Shown: one piece after another, positions 16,242 through 24,153 of the stretch | How the letters are laid out: the number at the start of each line of letters is the position of its first letter | How positions within the stretch are numbered: the stretch's first letter is position 1 | Assembly (NCBI GenBank): GCA_023128035.1 | Contig: JAGMES010000047.1 | Span: 1-29,274, forward strand | Direction of reading: 5' to 3' | From: Halanaerobiales bacterium | GTDB taxonomy: Bacteria; Bacillota_F; Halanaerobiia; DY22613 | DNA length: 29,274 nt | Notes under the pieces: generated by a model | Database searches by the model: none | The model's input: only the letters and a program-made list of their open reading frames with translations | Told to the model about the DNA's origin: nothing | Made by a program: the position numbers and the translations under genes

Positions 16242-16445
16242 TTATTACATTGTGAAAATAAACATTTAACGACATTTCAGAAGGCGACTTCCCCCTCCTC
16301 TATAGATGGAGGTGGAAGTATTTGAATAATCTCTAAACTTCTGTGGAGGTTTAAATCTACTTCTGAAGTCGTTAAACTTAAGATGTAATAACGCAGTTAT
16401 TACATCGACTTTAAGATCCCGAAAAGATTTTGAGTTTATCTTTTC
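16242..16445 (-). promoter_or_regulatory. Structured leader of the decarboxylase operon, candidate cis-regulatory RNA
   Basis: In transcript order (minus strand) there are: an 8-bp hairpin (arms 16438-16445 and 16421-16428), an 11-bp perfect hairpin with a three-base loop (16396-16406 and 16382-16392), and a three-way junction closed by 16360-16376 with 16265-16283. A segment ATGTAATAA (16242-16250) then lies directly before the ribosome site. That segment repeats nine bases of the 5' arm of the 11-bp hairpin, so it could compete for the 3' arm, giving two exclusive folds. No known riboswitch class is recognised. Distance to the oadG start is about 20 bases. The plus-strand RNA could fold too, so the strand is inferred from proximity to oadG. 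Confidence 0.5.
16265..16376. repeat. 112-bp imperfect palindrome forming a three-way junction
   Basis: Terminal arms 16265-16283 and 16360-16376 pair with 17 base pairs and one two-base bulge. Inside are two further hairpins: 16287-16319 (12 bp around one mismatch, ACTTCC and CCTCC arms) and 16335-16352 (AAACTTC with GAGGTTT, loop TGTG). Either a folded leader RNA or a small non-coding mobile element would look like this; see the findings. Confidence 0.7.
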
Positions 16446-16518
16446 TGAGAACCCTTAATATGTTTCGATAAAAAGATGCATTTTCCTTTTAATTACTAGG
16501 ATAATTTTACGAATTATT

Positions 16519-16547
16519 TTGAATTTTTTATTAATGAGGATTACAAA
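16519..16547 (+). promoter_or_regulatory. Possible promoter of the aminotransferase gene
   Basis: TTGAAT (16519-16524), a 17-base spacer and TACAAA (16542-16547), each 4 of 6 to consensus, 105 bases before the ATG at 16652. The following leader contains a short hairpin (TTCTTAT/ATAAGAA, near 16572-16591). The match is weak. Confidence 0.35.
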
Positions 16548-16651
16548 GAGGAATCAAGGGAGTAATGTAGAATTCTTATCTTGGAATAAGAAAATTTAAC
16601 TAAATGCAAGATAGTAAGATGAGCTATCTCGTATTTAAGGGAGGATGTAAA

Positions 16652-17803
16652 ATGAATAAGTTTGGGTTAGCCAAAAAAGTTGATATTATCAAACCGTCAG
16701 CTTCCTTACAAGTTGCGCAGCGAGCATTAGAATTAAAGCGTCAAGGAAAAGATATCGTAAGCTTGAGCTTAGGTGAACCAGATTTCGATGTTCCAAATCC
16801 AGTTCGTGAAGGGCTCTTAAATGCCATAGAAAACAGTAAGACCCATTATACTGAAAGTCAGGGAGTTTTAGATGTAAGAAAAGAATTAGCCGCTAAGATT
16901 GGTTTTGGTGTAGAGGCTGACCAAATTATGTTTACCTCTGGATGTAAGTTTGGAATTTATCTAGTTCTTGAAGCTATTTTAGATCCAGAAGATGAGGTTA
17001 TCTTAATTGAACCAGCATGGGTAAGCTATGAGCATATGATTACCATGTGTCAAGGTAAAACAGTTTCTATAAAAACTAAAAAAGAGAATGGTTTTATCCC
17101 TTCAATTGAAGATATTAAAAAAGCTATTACGAGTAAAACTAAAGCTTTTATTATCAATAATCCAAATAACCCAAGTGGTCTTTTGATGCCAAAAGATATA
17201 TTAGATCAAATAGTTGAAATCGCTAAAGAAAATGAAATGTTTATCATTGCAGATGAAATTTATAGTGATATCGTATATAAACCAGAAGATTTTTATTCTA
17301 TGCTAAATTATGATTATGAAAGAATTATTATCGCTTCAGGTTTTTCGAAAAACTTTGCTATGACAGGTTTAAGATTGGGTTATATCGTTGCTAAAAAGGA
17401 GATCACTAAGGCTATCAACAAACTTCATCAACATTTAGGAACTTGTGCTCCAAGTATAGCTCAATATAGTTTATTAGGTAATATCAACAAAGCCTATGAA
17501 AATGATGTTCCAAATATGTTAAAGACCTATGAAAGAAGAAAAAATCTATTAGTAGAAGGTTTAAAAGACTCATTATTCCCTTATATCATCCCTCAAGCAA
17601 CCTTCTATATGCTTCTAGATATCTCTAAATTGAACATGAAATCTGTAGAAGCTTCTACATACATTTTAGAAGAATGTGGTATAGCTACTGTTCCAGGAGC
17701 AGCATTCGGCGAAAGTATTGATGATTTCGTTAGAATCAGTTTTGCGACTAGTGATGAGTTATTGATTGAAGCAATGAATCGTTTGAAGAAAGTTACAGTT
17801 TAA
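16652..17803 (+). CDS. Class I/II PLP-dependent aminotransferase
   Basis: 383-residue fold-type I aminotransferase, aspartate-aminotransferase-like. Landmarks: SLSLGEPDFDVPNP near residue 37, the NNPNNPSG stretch (about 169-176), DEIYSDIVY with the PLP-ring Asp201 and Tyr204, and SGFSKNFAMTGLRLGY with Lys233 as the Schiff-base lysine. The C-terminal VRISFATS carries the usual substrate-carboxylate Arg. Length is normal. Substrate is not given by these motifs; an aspartate-, aromatic- or alanine-type transaminase is possible. The start at 16652 is chosen because GGGAGG lies 7 bases before it; an upstream ATG at 16604 in frame has no ribosome site. It is a single-gene unit, divergent from the decarboxylase operon. 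Oxaloacetate could link the two if it is an aspartate transaminase (inference). Confidence 0.92.
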   Translation: MNKFGLAKKVDIIKPSASLQVAQRALELKRQGKDIVSLSLGEPDFDVPNPVREGLLNAIENSKTHYTESQGVLDVRKELAAKIGFGVEADQIMFTSGCKFGIYLVLEAILDPEDEVILIEPAWVSYEHMITMCQGKTVSIKTKKENGFIPSIEDIKKAITSKTKAFIINNPNNPSGLLMPKDILDQIVEIAKENEMFIIADEIYSDIVYKPEDFYSMLNYDYERIIIASGFSKNFAMTGLRLGYIVAKKEITKAINKLHQHLGTCAPSIAQYSLLGNINKAYENDVPNMLKTYERRKNLLVEGLKDSLFPYIIPQATFYMLLDISKLNMKSVEASTYILEECGIATVPGAAFGESIDDFVRISFATSDELLIEAMNRLKKVTV

Positions 17804-17851
17804 TCATAAAAGCCCTCCATCCTTTTAAAGGTTTGGAGGGCTTTTATGATT
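17802..17851. terminator. Bidirectional terminator between convergent genes
   Basis: An 18-bp perfect stem (17802-17819 with 17834-17851) and a 14-base loop, containing AAAAGCCCTCCA and its complement, followed on the plus strand by TATTTTTCTT. It overlaps the aminotransferase stop codon and lies just before the end of the convergent acetyltransferase gene, so it probably serves both. Confidence 0.85.
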
Positions 17852-17860
17852 ATTTTTCTT

Positions 17861-18313
17861 CTAACTCTTTGCATATAGACAAAATACTTTTTCTTCATCA
17901 TCCATCTTACAAGTATCTTCAAATCCTAATTTACTGTATAGTTTTTCAGCAACTTCATTTTCGGGTTCAAAACTAATGTAAATATCTCCACTATGTCCTG
18001 TTTCTTTGATTGATTTAAGTAATTCAATCATTCCAGCTTTTCCATAACCTTTTCCTTGATATTGATGGTCGATCATCAATCTACAGATCCAGTAACCATC
18101 AAATTCGCCACCTTCTATAGAGATGCCATGCATCAAAAAGCCCACCAGCTTCTCTTCATTATAGATAGCGTTTATATTCCACTCAGGTTCAATTTTAGAC
18201 TGAGCTATCGAATAAATATTTGAGGCAACAAACTTTTCTTGATCAGGACTAACTTTCAACTTGATCACTGGTCTCCAATTTTCTGAGTTGATTTCTCTTA
18301 AAGTAATATTCAT
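17861..18313 (-). CDS. GNAT family N-acetyltransferase
   Basis: 150-residue GNAT acetyltransferase using acetyl-CoA. The acetyl-CoA loop is in RLMIDHQYQGKGYGKAGM (Q-x-x-G-x-G type), preceded by the strand NEEKLVGFLMHGI, and the C-terminal ENEVAEKLYSKLGFED helix is typical. The overall pattern is like the spermine/spermidine acetyltransferases BltD and PaiA of Bacillus, but the substrate cannot be fixed from sequence. The start at 18313 is preferred: GGAG sits 9 bases before it, whereas the in-frame ATG at 18322 directly abuts that GGAG. It lies 36 bases beyond the isoprenoid-synthase-like gene and is probably in the same transcript. Confidence 0.9.
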   Translation of the reverse strand: MNITLREINSENWRPVIKLKVSPDQEKFVASNIYSIAQSKIEPEWNINAIYNEEKLVGFLMHGISIEGGEFDGYWICRLMIDHQYQGKGYGKAGMIELLKSIKETGHSGDIYISFEPENEVAEKLYSKLGFEDTCKMDDEEKVFCLYAKS

Positions 18314-18349
18314 CTCATACATCTCCTTTATTATTTAAATTTATGTAAC

Positions 18350-19618
18350 TTAACTATAATAATCAAGTTTGTTAACTACTGCTAAAAAATTGTTATTTAA
18401 CTTCCTTCTGACTTTCCTCAGATAAGAATAATGGAATACACTATAATTTTCCATTGTTTTTATATAATTCTTACTATACCCTTTATTATTTCTGACAATT
18501 TGCTCTTGAATGATCAGTGTAAAGGAGCGCATAAGTAGTCCTCTCATCCTTTGTACCTTTAATGAAGGGCATTGCTCTGCTGTATCTAGCAAGTCCTCTA
18601 AAAAATGAAGAATACGATTCGTAAGATGATCTAGAGGCCATTTATGAATTAATTGAGAAAAAACTGTCATATGTTCATTTTCCAAATCTTCCATCATATC
18701 TTGAAGATCGTCAATCAGTTGCAGAAAAACACCATAGCCAAACATAAATTCTGCTTCATCTTTACTTAACCATCCTTTGACCAAATAAGCATCTGCTAAA
18801 ACCGAAGTTCCTCCTTTTTCAAAACTAATACCCAAAATATCCGTTTCGTAAGGAGATCTCTTTCCTCTATGTTGCAATAGACTTTTTTCTTGAGCTTGAT
18901 GTATTGCTAAAAGACTTTCATAGATTTGAGGAAATTCTTTGCGAGGGTATTGATCCTCAATCATCTCAATAAGTTTAAAAATCTTTTCTTCAAAAGGATT
19001 CTTTAGCTGAACATCCTCTCCATAGAGATGTTTTTTTAACCTAATATTGAACTCTTTTTTCTTTTCTACAGAAAATTTTGGATTATCCAGATAATTATCT
19101 GTATAAGGATAAATCATGCTATATGCAAAAATGGAGGATGTCAGTTCAATCTTTTGGTCGAAAAAAGCTTGGATCCCAAACATAACCCATGCATTTCTTA
19201 AAGCCTGAAATATATCAGCCATCTTAATTGTTGGGTCAAAGTTCTGCGCTTTTATAATAAATTCTTTTGTTAAATCAAAAACTTGATCAGACAAAAACGA
19301 ATCTAATTCATATTCTGTTAAATCTAAAATATCTTGTATTAAAAATTGTATACCCTTATATGTTCCACCCAGCCATACTTCACGTTTTTCTTCAGTATCG
19401 GGAATCTGCTTGAATTCAGAAGTGATATTTTTTAGGAATTTATTCATTACCTTCTTTTTAGCAATTTTTTCTTGATATGTATATCTAATTTCCATCTGAT
19501 GATCATTTGTCTCTGTTTTCCACCAGATCAATAAATTTTTTAATTTCAAATCATTAACCAACTGTTCTATCGTAAAATTATTATACTTTTTTTCTGTTAA
19601 AATAGCTACTTTCCCCAT
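18350..19618 (-). CDS. Class I isoprenoid-synthase-like protein
   Basis: 422 residues, almost all helical, resembling class I terpenoid/isoprenyl synthases. The two metal-binding motifs of that fold are visible: DNYLD at 174-178 in the helix AYSMIYPYTDNYLDNP, and DDLQD at 303-307 in LQLIDDLQD. These would bind Mg2+ and a prenyl diphosphate. The first motif is DxxxD rather than DDxxD, as in several head-to-head and large terpene synthases. The protein is longer than prenyltransferases, with an extra N-terminal 130 residues. Its ATG overlaps the stop of the channel gene upstream (TAATG), so translation is likely coupled. The product is unknown; it could also be a non-catalytic relative. Confidence 0.65.
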   Translation of the reverse strand: MGKVAILTEKKYNNFTIEQLVNDLKLKNLLIWWKTETNDHQMEIRYTYQEKIAKKKVMNKFLKNITSEFKQIPDTEEKREVWLGGTYKGIQFLIQDILDLTEYELDSFLSDQVFDLTKEFIIKAQNFDPTIKMADIFQALRNAWVMFGIQAFFDQKIELTSSIFAYSMIYPYTDNYLDNPKFSVEKKKEFNIRLKKHLYGEDVQLKNPFEEKIFKLIEMIEDQYPRKEFPQIYESLLAIHQAQEKSLLQHRGKRSPYETDILGISFEKGGTSVLADAYLVKGWLSKDEAEFMFGYGVFLQLIDDLQDMMEDLENEHMTVFSQLIHKWPLDHLTNRILHFLEDLLDTAEQCPSLKVQRMRGLLMRSFTLIIQEQIVRNNKGYSKNYIKTMENYSVFHYSYLRKVRRKLNNNFLAVVNKLDYYS

Positions 19619-20883
19619 TAACTGTTTCTCTGAATTAAATATTTTTCGTCTTGAAAATCTGTTTCAAAACAATTTTGCAAATCATGACCAGTTGGACTCT
19701 GGAAAACAAGCAAATCAAATTCAGAAACTACAGTAAGGATATGATCAAAAATATCTGCTTGTATTTCTTCATAGTTGGCCCAAACACAATCATTTGTAAA
19801 AACATAAATTTCAATTGGTAAACCATGTTCTGTAGGTGTAAGTTGTCGAACTAATAATGTCATATCCTTATTAATTTTGGGATGATTCACTAAATAAGAT
19901 TGAAGATAGGCTCTAAATGTGCCGATATTTGTTAATCTTCTACCATTTGCCATTTGAGTAGTATCAACAAGCTTTTTATAATTATAATTTTCTATTTCTT
20001 CTCTTTTACGATAGATATACTCAGAAATGTATTCTATCCTCTCATAGCGTTCAATCATTTCTTCTGTACAAAATTTGATACTGGTCATATCAATAAATAA
20101 CGACCTTTTGATTCGACGACCACCTGATTCTTGCATACCTCTCCAGTTTTTAAATGAATCAGAGACAAAAGCATATGTAGGAATGGAAGTAATTGTTTTA
20201 TCCCAGTTTTGTACCTTGATCGTATTTAGGCTAACATCTATAACATTACCATCAGCCCGATATTTGGGCATTTCAATCCAATCACCCAATCGAACCATAT
20301 CATTACCCGAAAGTTGAACACCTGCCACAAAGCCTAATATCGAATCTCTGAACATAAGTATGATTATAGCCATCAAAGCTCCTAAACTGCTTAACAAAAC
20401 CCATGGAGAGCGATTCATCATTGTTGCAATGATCAAGATACTTCCCATAACAAAAAGAGATAGCTGAACCACTTGAATATATCCTTTTATCGGACGGCTC
20501 TTTGAAATTTCATAACCCTGATAAATATCTTTAATCGCATCAAGGATACTCTGTAAAACGAATATTCCAATCACATACATATAAGATAATCCTATGCGTT
20601 GAATTAAACTATGGTATGGGATAAAAAGTCCTGCAGAAATATATATAATCAAAGCAGGAGTTATATGGGAAAACCAGTGAAATACTTTTTTCATATAGAA
20701 TACATCATCCCAATTATTTTTACTCTTCAGAGTCATTTTAGATGCCATTTTTAAAATAATCTTCCTTGAAATTATAAAACTGATATAGCATATTAACAAA
20801 ATTCCTATAAAATAAATTACACTTTGGGTTATGTCTGAGATTCCTGCTCCTAATCCATTTTGAATAAACATATTTTTTAACAT
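19618..20883 (-). CDS. Mechanosensitive ion channel, MscS superfamily, YbdG type
   Basis: 421 residues, close to the length of E. coli YbdG. The N-terminal half has about five membrane helices (about 16-36, 70-86, 95-115, 135-155 and 160-180), followed by the MscS beta domain: DWIEMPKYRADGNVIDVSLN, TITSIPTYAFVSDSFKNW and GGRRIKRSL, a set characteristic of the YbdG branch. It opens on membrane tension and releases solutes after osmotic downshock. The ATG at 20883 follows GGAAGGTGA. It is the first gene of a minus-strand unit with the isoprenoid-synthase-like gene overlapping its stop codon. A second, damaged MscS-family gene lies at 23425-24140. Confidence 0.92.
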   Translation of the reverse strand: MLKNMFIQNGLGAGISDITQSVIYFIGILLICYISFIISRKIILKMASKMTLKSKNNWDDVFYMKKVFHWFSHITPALIIYISAGLFIPYHSLIQRIGLSYMYVIGIFVLQSILDAIKDIYQGYEISKSRPIKGYIQVVQLSLFVMGSILIIATMMNRSPWVLLSSLGALMAIIILMFRDSILGFVAGVQLSGNDMVRLGDWIEMPKYRADGNVIDVSLNTIKVQNWDKTITSIPTYAFVSDSFKNWRGMQESGGRRIKRSLFIDMTSIKFCTEEMIERYERIEYISEYIYRKREEIENYNYKKLVDTTQMANGRRLTNIGTFRAYLQSYLVNHPKINKDMTLLVRQLTPTEHGLPIEIYVFTNDCVWANYEEIQADIFDHILTVVSEFDLLVFQSPTGHDLQNCFETDFQDEKYLIQRNS

Positions 20884-21141
20884 TAAATCACCTTCCCTAA
20901 ATTTAATTATTGTTAATAATTTTCTATAACTATTTTAAAAGTCCTGTTTATAATATTAACATTTGTGATAAATAGAATTTATGAAAAGTTTACAAAAGAA
21001 AAAATGTATTTTTGATTACAATAGGATATATTGTCCAATTACCAATTGTAGCTATCTATATGAAGCAAGTAAATAAATCATAATCTTTTATTTTATATTC
21101 TTTCTCTAAATAATTAATTATTAAATGGTAAAAATACAAAT

Positions 21142-21570
21142 ATGAAAATTCGATTTATTATTTATGGACTTACCGGGTGGTGTACTGAAATATTCTGGAC
21201 AGGTCTTGGCTCTTTTTTAAAAGGAGATTTAAAACTTCAAGCAAAGACCTATATCTGGATGTTTGCAATCTATGGATTAGCAATTTTTCTTGAACCGGTT
21301 CATGAAGCAATTCGCAATTGGCCAATTATATTACGAGGAGGTGTCTATACAGTACTAATTTTTCTAACGGAATATATTACTGGTTGGCTATTGCAAAGAA
21401 CAATCGGTGTTTGTCCATGGGACTATAGCCATATTCCTTTTTCACTAAATGGTTTTATTAGACTCGATTATGCACCAGCTTGGTTTATCGCAGGTTTATT
21501 GTTTGAACGACTTCATGATGTGTTAAAAGAATCAATGATCTTTTTAGAGGATATCTTTAAGATATTTTGA
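21142..21570 (+). CDS. Small membrane protein, TMEM229/CmpB-like (putative ABC transporter type IV family)
   Basis: 142 residues with about four membrane segments. The recurring motifs YGLTGWCTEIFWTGLGS, YIWMFAIYGLAIFLEP, EYITGWLLQRTIGVCPWDYS and RLDYAPAWFIAGLLFERLHD match my memory of a family of bacterial membrane proteins related to vertebrate TMEM229 and the CmpB Pfam family. Its biochemical role is not known. The start has no clear ribosome site (only A/T-rich sequence precedes it), so translation may be weak or the start may lie elsewhere. It stands alone on the plus strand between two minus-strand units, and its stop is at the edge of a terminator. Confidence 0.75.
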   Translation: MKIRFIIYGLTGWCTEIFWTGLGSFLKGDLKLQAKTYIWMFAIYGLAIFLEPVHEAIRNWPIILRGGVYTVLIFLTEYITGWLLQRTIGVCPWDYSHIPFSLNGFIRLDYAPAWFIAGLLFERLHDVLKESMIFLEDIFKIF

Positions 21571-21574
21571 AAAA

Positions 21575-21623
21575 TGAATAGTAAAGATCTCTCCTTTTGT
21601 ATAGGAGAAATCTTTACTATTCA
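21575..21623 (-). terminator. Terminator between the convergent TMEM229-like and anchored-protein genes
   Basis: Arms 21575-21587 and 21611-21623 form 13 perfect pairs; an inner six-base stem (TCTCCT/AGGAGA) continues the hairpin. On the minus strand TTTTTC follows. It overlaps the end of the 603-aa gene and most likely terminates that operon; the plus-strand side has no T-run. Confidence 0.75.
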
Positions 21624-23428
21624 ATAACTCCAACCCATTCACCCAATTTCAAATATAGTTTTTGATATGTATCTCTTACTTTCCAGGCTGGATATTCTGC
21701 TAATTCTTGATAAAAAGGTGATGCATCTTCGCCTAAATAATTTGCGATCTTTGCTAATAATAAAGTTTTCTCGACTTCTGAATAGTTTGATTTTAATTGA
21801 CCCATCGCAGTCGCTAAATCTGTTAATTTATTGTTTTCCAACTCTATTGCTAATCGAAATTGTTTAGCCAATAAATTATAGTTATTTTTCAGAATCTCTT
21901 CCGCTTTTTCAAGATTATCATTTAAGAAATAGATTTGAACTTGCAAAAGTTGAATAGTTGAATCATCAGTATTCAAATCCAATACTTTCTGATAATCTTT
22001 TCCTGAATACCAATGGGTGGCAGCGATACTAAAACGCATATCATTACTTAAATAATCTAAAAGTTCCTGATTTATGAACTGACCTGCAATTTTCAAACTC
22101 TCATCTGCCATTGACATCAGTTCAGAGTTTGCGAAATAAACAGCTAGATCATAATAAAATTGACTTTTCTTAAAGTGACTATATCCAGAAATTTTTTCAA
22201 ACTTTTCTGCAGATTGATAAATAGCTTCCCCAATTTTTTCTATCTTTTCAATTTCAAATACTCCTGAAACATACTCTTCCTTGATTTTTTGTATAGCAAT
22301 CTTTCCCAAAACGTAATAACTCCACGAATTATCAGGATATTGAGCGGTTAAATCTCTTCCTTCTTGATAAAGTTGATTAATATCCAGTTCGTATTGGTTA
22401 TTCCTTTGATATTTGGAAATCTTTTTGTGTAAAACAAATATCGGTGAACTGTGTTCTATAGAGATAGTTATAACTTTTTCTTTTAACTCTTTTTCTTCAA
22501 CAAAATTTATTTCTGACACTAATTTTGCAGCTATATCAATTTTCATCTCAGAACTATAATAATCGGTACCCCAATATCCATTAATGATTCTATACCAGGA
22601 TTCTTCACCAGAACTATATTTTGATATTTTTTCTTTTAAAAATGTTTTGACCTCTTCCTGAGGTAATTTTACGGTATAATAAATTACTTCTTTTTTACCA
22701 GAAGATCTTTCTGCTATAAAGTGATGTATATTTTCTGCTTTAGGGTGAATCCAATATTGGTCAAGTTTTTCATCAGAAAGATCTTTTCTATCATATTTCT
22801 TTGAAGCTACATCAAAGTTAAACCAGAATTTCTTATCTTCGGGATTCGATAAAAAAGTTGATGATGATGCTTTATTCATAGATGTAACAATGTGGTTCAT
22901 ACTATTTTTAAAAATTCCTTTAACCATGTTTCTGGTAACCCATTTTATAGTATTCACCCCATAGGAATACTCTGTCAGATTTCCAGCCCAGGAAAGTTGA
23001 AATCCTAAACGGGTGAAGTCATAATAATCCATATTTTTAACATCATAAGCTTTAATTTCTAGAGAAAGATTAGACTTTCTCACTAAAGGAGTAAAGCCTA
23101 CTTTATATTCGCTAGGAATAACCACGAAAATAATATCTATTTCGTTTTTATGCAAATAATTTTCTTCAGATAACAGAATGATATTATTAAAGCCACTTTT
23201 TTTCAAGTCCTTCACAAACTCTTCTTCTATAATCTTTGTCAACATTTTCGATTTAGAGTTCATAACTAATACTCCGACATTGTCCCAGTACCAACCACTA
23301 GGTATATTTTTGTAACCTGAAGAGGCTGAGTTATTTATATTCTGTTTGCTAACACCAAGATTGAACTCTAAATTTACTAATAAAATTAGAATCAAAATTA
23401 TACTAATGATCCAAATTTTCGTCTTCAT
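21617..23428 (-). CDS. Membrane-anchored protein with helical-repeat C-terminus, unknown function
   Basis: 603 residues. An N-terminal hydrophobic segment (about 4-24) is a signal anchor or uncleaved signal; no lipoprotein Cys follows it. The middle (about 30-320) is a mixed domain I do not recognise. From about 330 to 600 the sequence is made of paired helices with TPR-like spacing (for example SWSYYVLGKIAIQK, YDLAVYFANSELMSMADESL and EKAEEILKNNYNLLAKQFRLAIELEN), suggesting a TPR-type repeat scaffold outside the cell. Its ATG overlaps the stop of the damaged MscS gene (ATGA), after GGTGGTG, so it was coupled to that channel. A role in sensing or assembling a membrane channel is conceivable but not shown. 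Confidence 0.8.
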   Translation of the reverse strand: MKTKIWIISIILILILLVNLEFNLGVSKQNINNSASSGYKNIPSGWYWDNVGVLVMNSKSKMLTKIIEEEFVKDLKKSGFNNIILLSEENYLHKNEIDIIFVVIPSEYKVGFTPLVRKSNLSLEIKAYDVKNMDYYDFTRLGFQLSWAGNLTEYSYGVNTIKWVTRNMVKGIFKNSMNHIVTSMNKASSSTFLSNPEDKKFWFNFDVASKKYDRKDLSDEKLDQYWIHPKAENIHHFIAERSSGKKEVIYYTVKLPQEEVKTFLKEKISKYSSGEESWYRIINGYWGTDYYSSEMKIDIAAKLVSEINFVEEKELKEKVITISIEHSSPIFVLHKKISKYQRNNQYELDINQLYQEGRDLTAQYPDNSWSYYVLGKIAIQKIKEEYVSGVFEIEKIEKIGEAIYQSAEKFEKISGYSHFKKSQFYYDLAVYFANSELMSMADESLKIAGQFINQELLDYLSNDMRFSIAATHWYSGKDYQKVLDLNTDDSTIQLLQVQIYFLNDNLEKAEEILKNNYNLLAKQFRLAIELENNKLTDLATAMGQLKSNYSEVEKTLLLAKIANYLGEDASPFYQELAEYPAWKVRDTYQKLYLKLGEWVGVIE

Positions 23429-24003
23429 GATACACCACCATCATTTCTTTTGATTTCATCTAATCCTTTACTATAAATCCTATATGTCGGATAAGCAAAA
23501 TCAATGTCTTCTACTTTAGCAAATTCTCGTAAAATATCCTCCCAGATCAATTCTTCACTATTCCGTCGCTTATGAGGTTCACATAAATAGCGGATTGTTA
23601 ATAATATCCCATCCTCTTTTACACTTGTAAAAACATACGGCGTTAAATTTTTCCATGATATAATCATATATTTGTTAGAAGCTTGACGAATTCGTTTCCG
23701 CACTGTTTCACTAAGATGAGCAGTATGATGATTAGCAATAGCTAGAAGAATTTTCTTTGCTTCTTCCCAATCGCTTTCAAAAGTAACAAGAACAGGGATC
23801 TCATTCCAGATATATTCAAATCCAGTAGTAAAATTAGCGATATTGGAATTTAATACTTTACTATTTGGAATATGCATAATCCTACCAGTACTTTGATCAG
23901 CATCCATCCAATTTCCTATCTCCATAATGGAAAATGCAAAAATTCGAATATCTATAACATCTCCTGGGACATCTCCAATCTGAATAATCTTTAACCCACA
24001 CAC
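23425..24003 (-). pseudogene. MscS-family channel, C-terminal cytoplasmic part only
   Basis: The remaining 192 codons encode the MscS beta and C-terminal domains: QIGDVPGDVIDIRIFAFSIMEIGNW, TGRIMHIPNSKVLNSNIANF and a KILLAIANHHTAHLSETVRK helix. The membrane helices that should precede them (about 100-200 residues) are missing, and the frame opens with a GTG at 24003 that has no ribosome site. Upstream, at 24140, a well-placed ATG with GAGGTGA opens an 11-codon frame that fits the original start (see the next entry). The gene is therefore most likely interrupted and partly deleted. A free cytoplasmic fragment cannot be a channel, though it could still be translated through coupling. The order with the ABC-F gene and the 603-aa gene suggests one ancestral operon. 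Confidence 0.75.
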
Positions 24004-24113
24004 TCGTTACTTCAGTGATGAGTTAGGGCGGTAATTCTTTACATATGTAAAGAATATATTAAACATAAATCTTTGGTATTGCTTGTATCACTCCTATACA
24101 TATGTTATAATAC
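24004..24113. mobile_element. Palindrome-rich segment inside the MscS gene, possible MITE or IS scar
   Basis: About 110 bases separate the two gene remnants. The segment has a perfect 22-bp palindrome at 24034-24055 (core TTTACATATGTAAA), a second ACATATGT near 24097-24104, and an imperfect hairpin ACTCGTTAC/GTGATGAGT at 24002-24023. Hairpins near the ends and the lack of coding sequence fit a short non-autonomous insertion of the IS200/IS605 kind. No target duplication or transposase supports this. Confidence 0.3.
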
Positions 24114-24140
24114 GCATAAATACTCTTTTAGCCAATCCAT
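24105..24140 (-). pseudogene. Probable N-terminal remnant of the damaged MscS gene
   Basis: ATG at 24140 with GAGGTGA four bases upstream opens MDWLKEYLCVL and then stops (24105-24107). It is 13 bases beyond the ABC-F stop, the spacing of an operon gene, yet codes for nothing longer. It is read here as the first codons of the channel gene, cut off by the segment at 24004-24113. The match to MscS N-termini is only suggestive. Confidence 0.45.
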
Positions 24141-24153
24141 CTAATCACCTCAC

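Noticed and set aside
16445..16456. CTGAGAACCC, similar to part of the TPP riboswitch core
   Set aside because: The rest of the TPP aptamer (the GATCTGGATAATGCCAG-type segment and closing stem) is absent, so it is chance.
16604..16651. N-terminal extension of the aminotransferase from the ATG at 16604
   Set aside because: The strong GGGAGG site lies inside this extension and points to the ATG at 16652, which also fits family N-termini.
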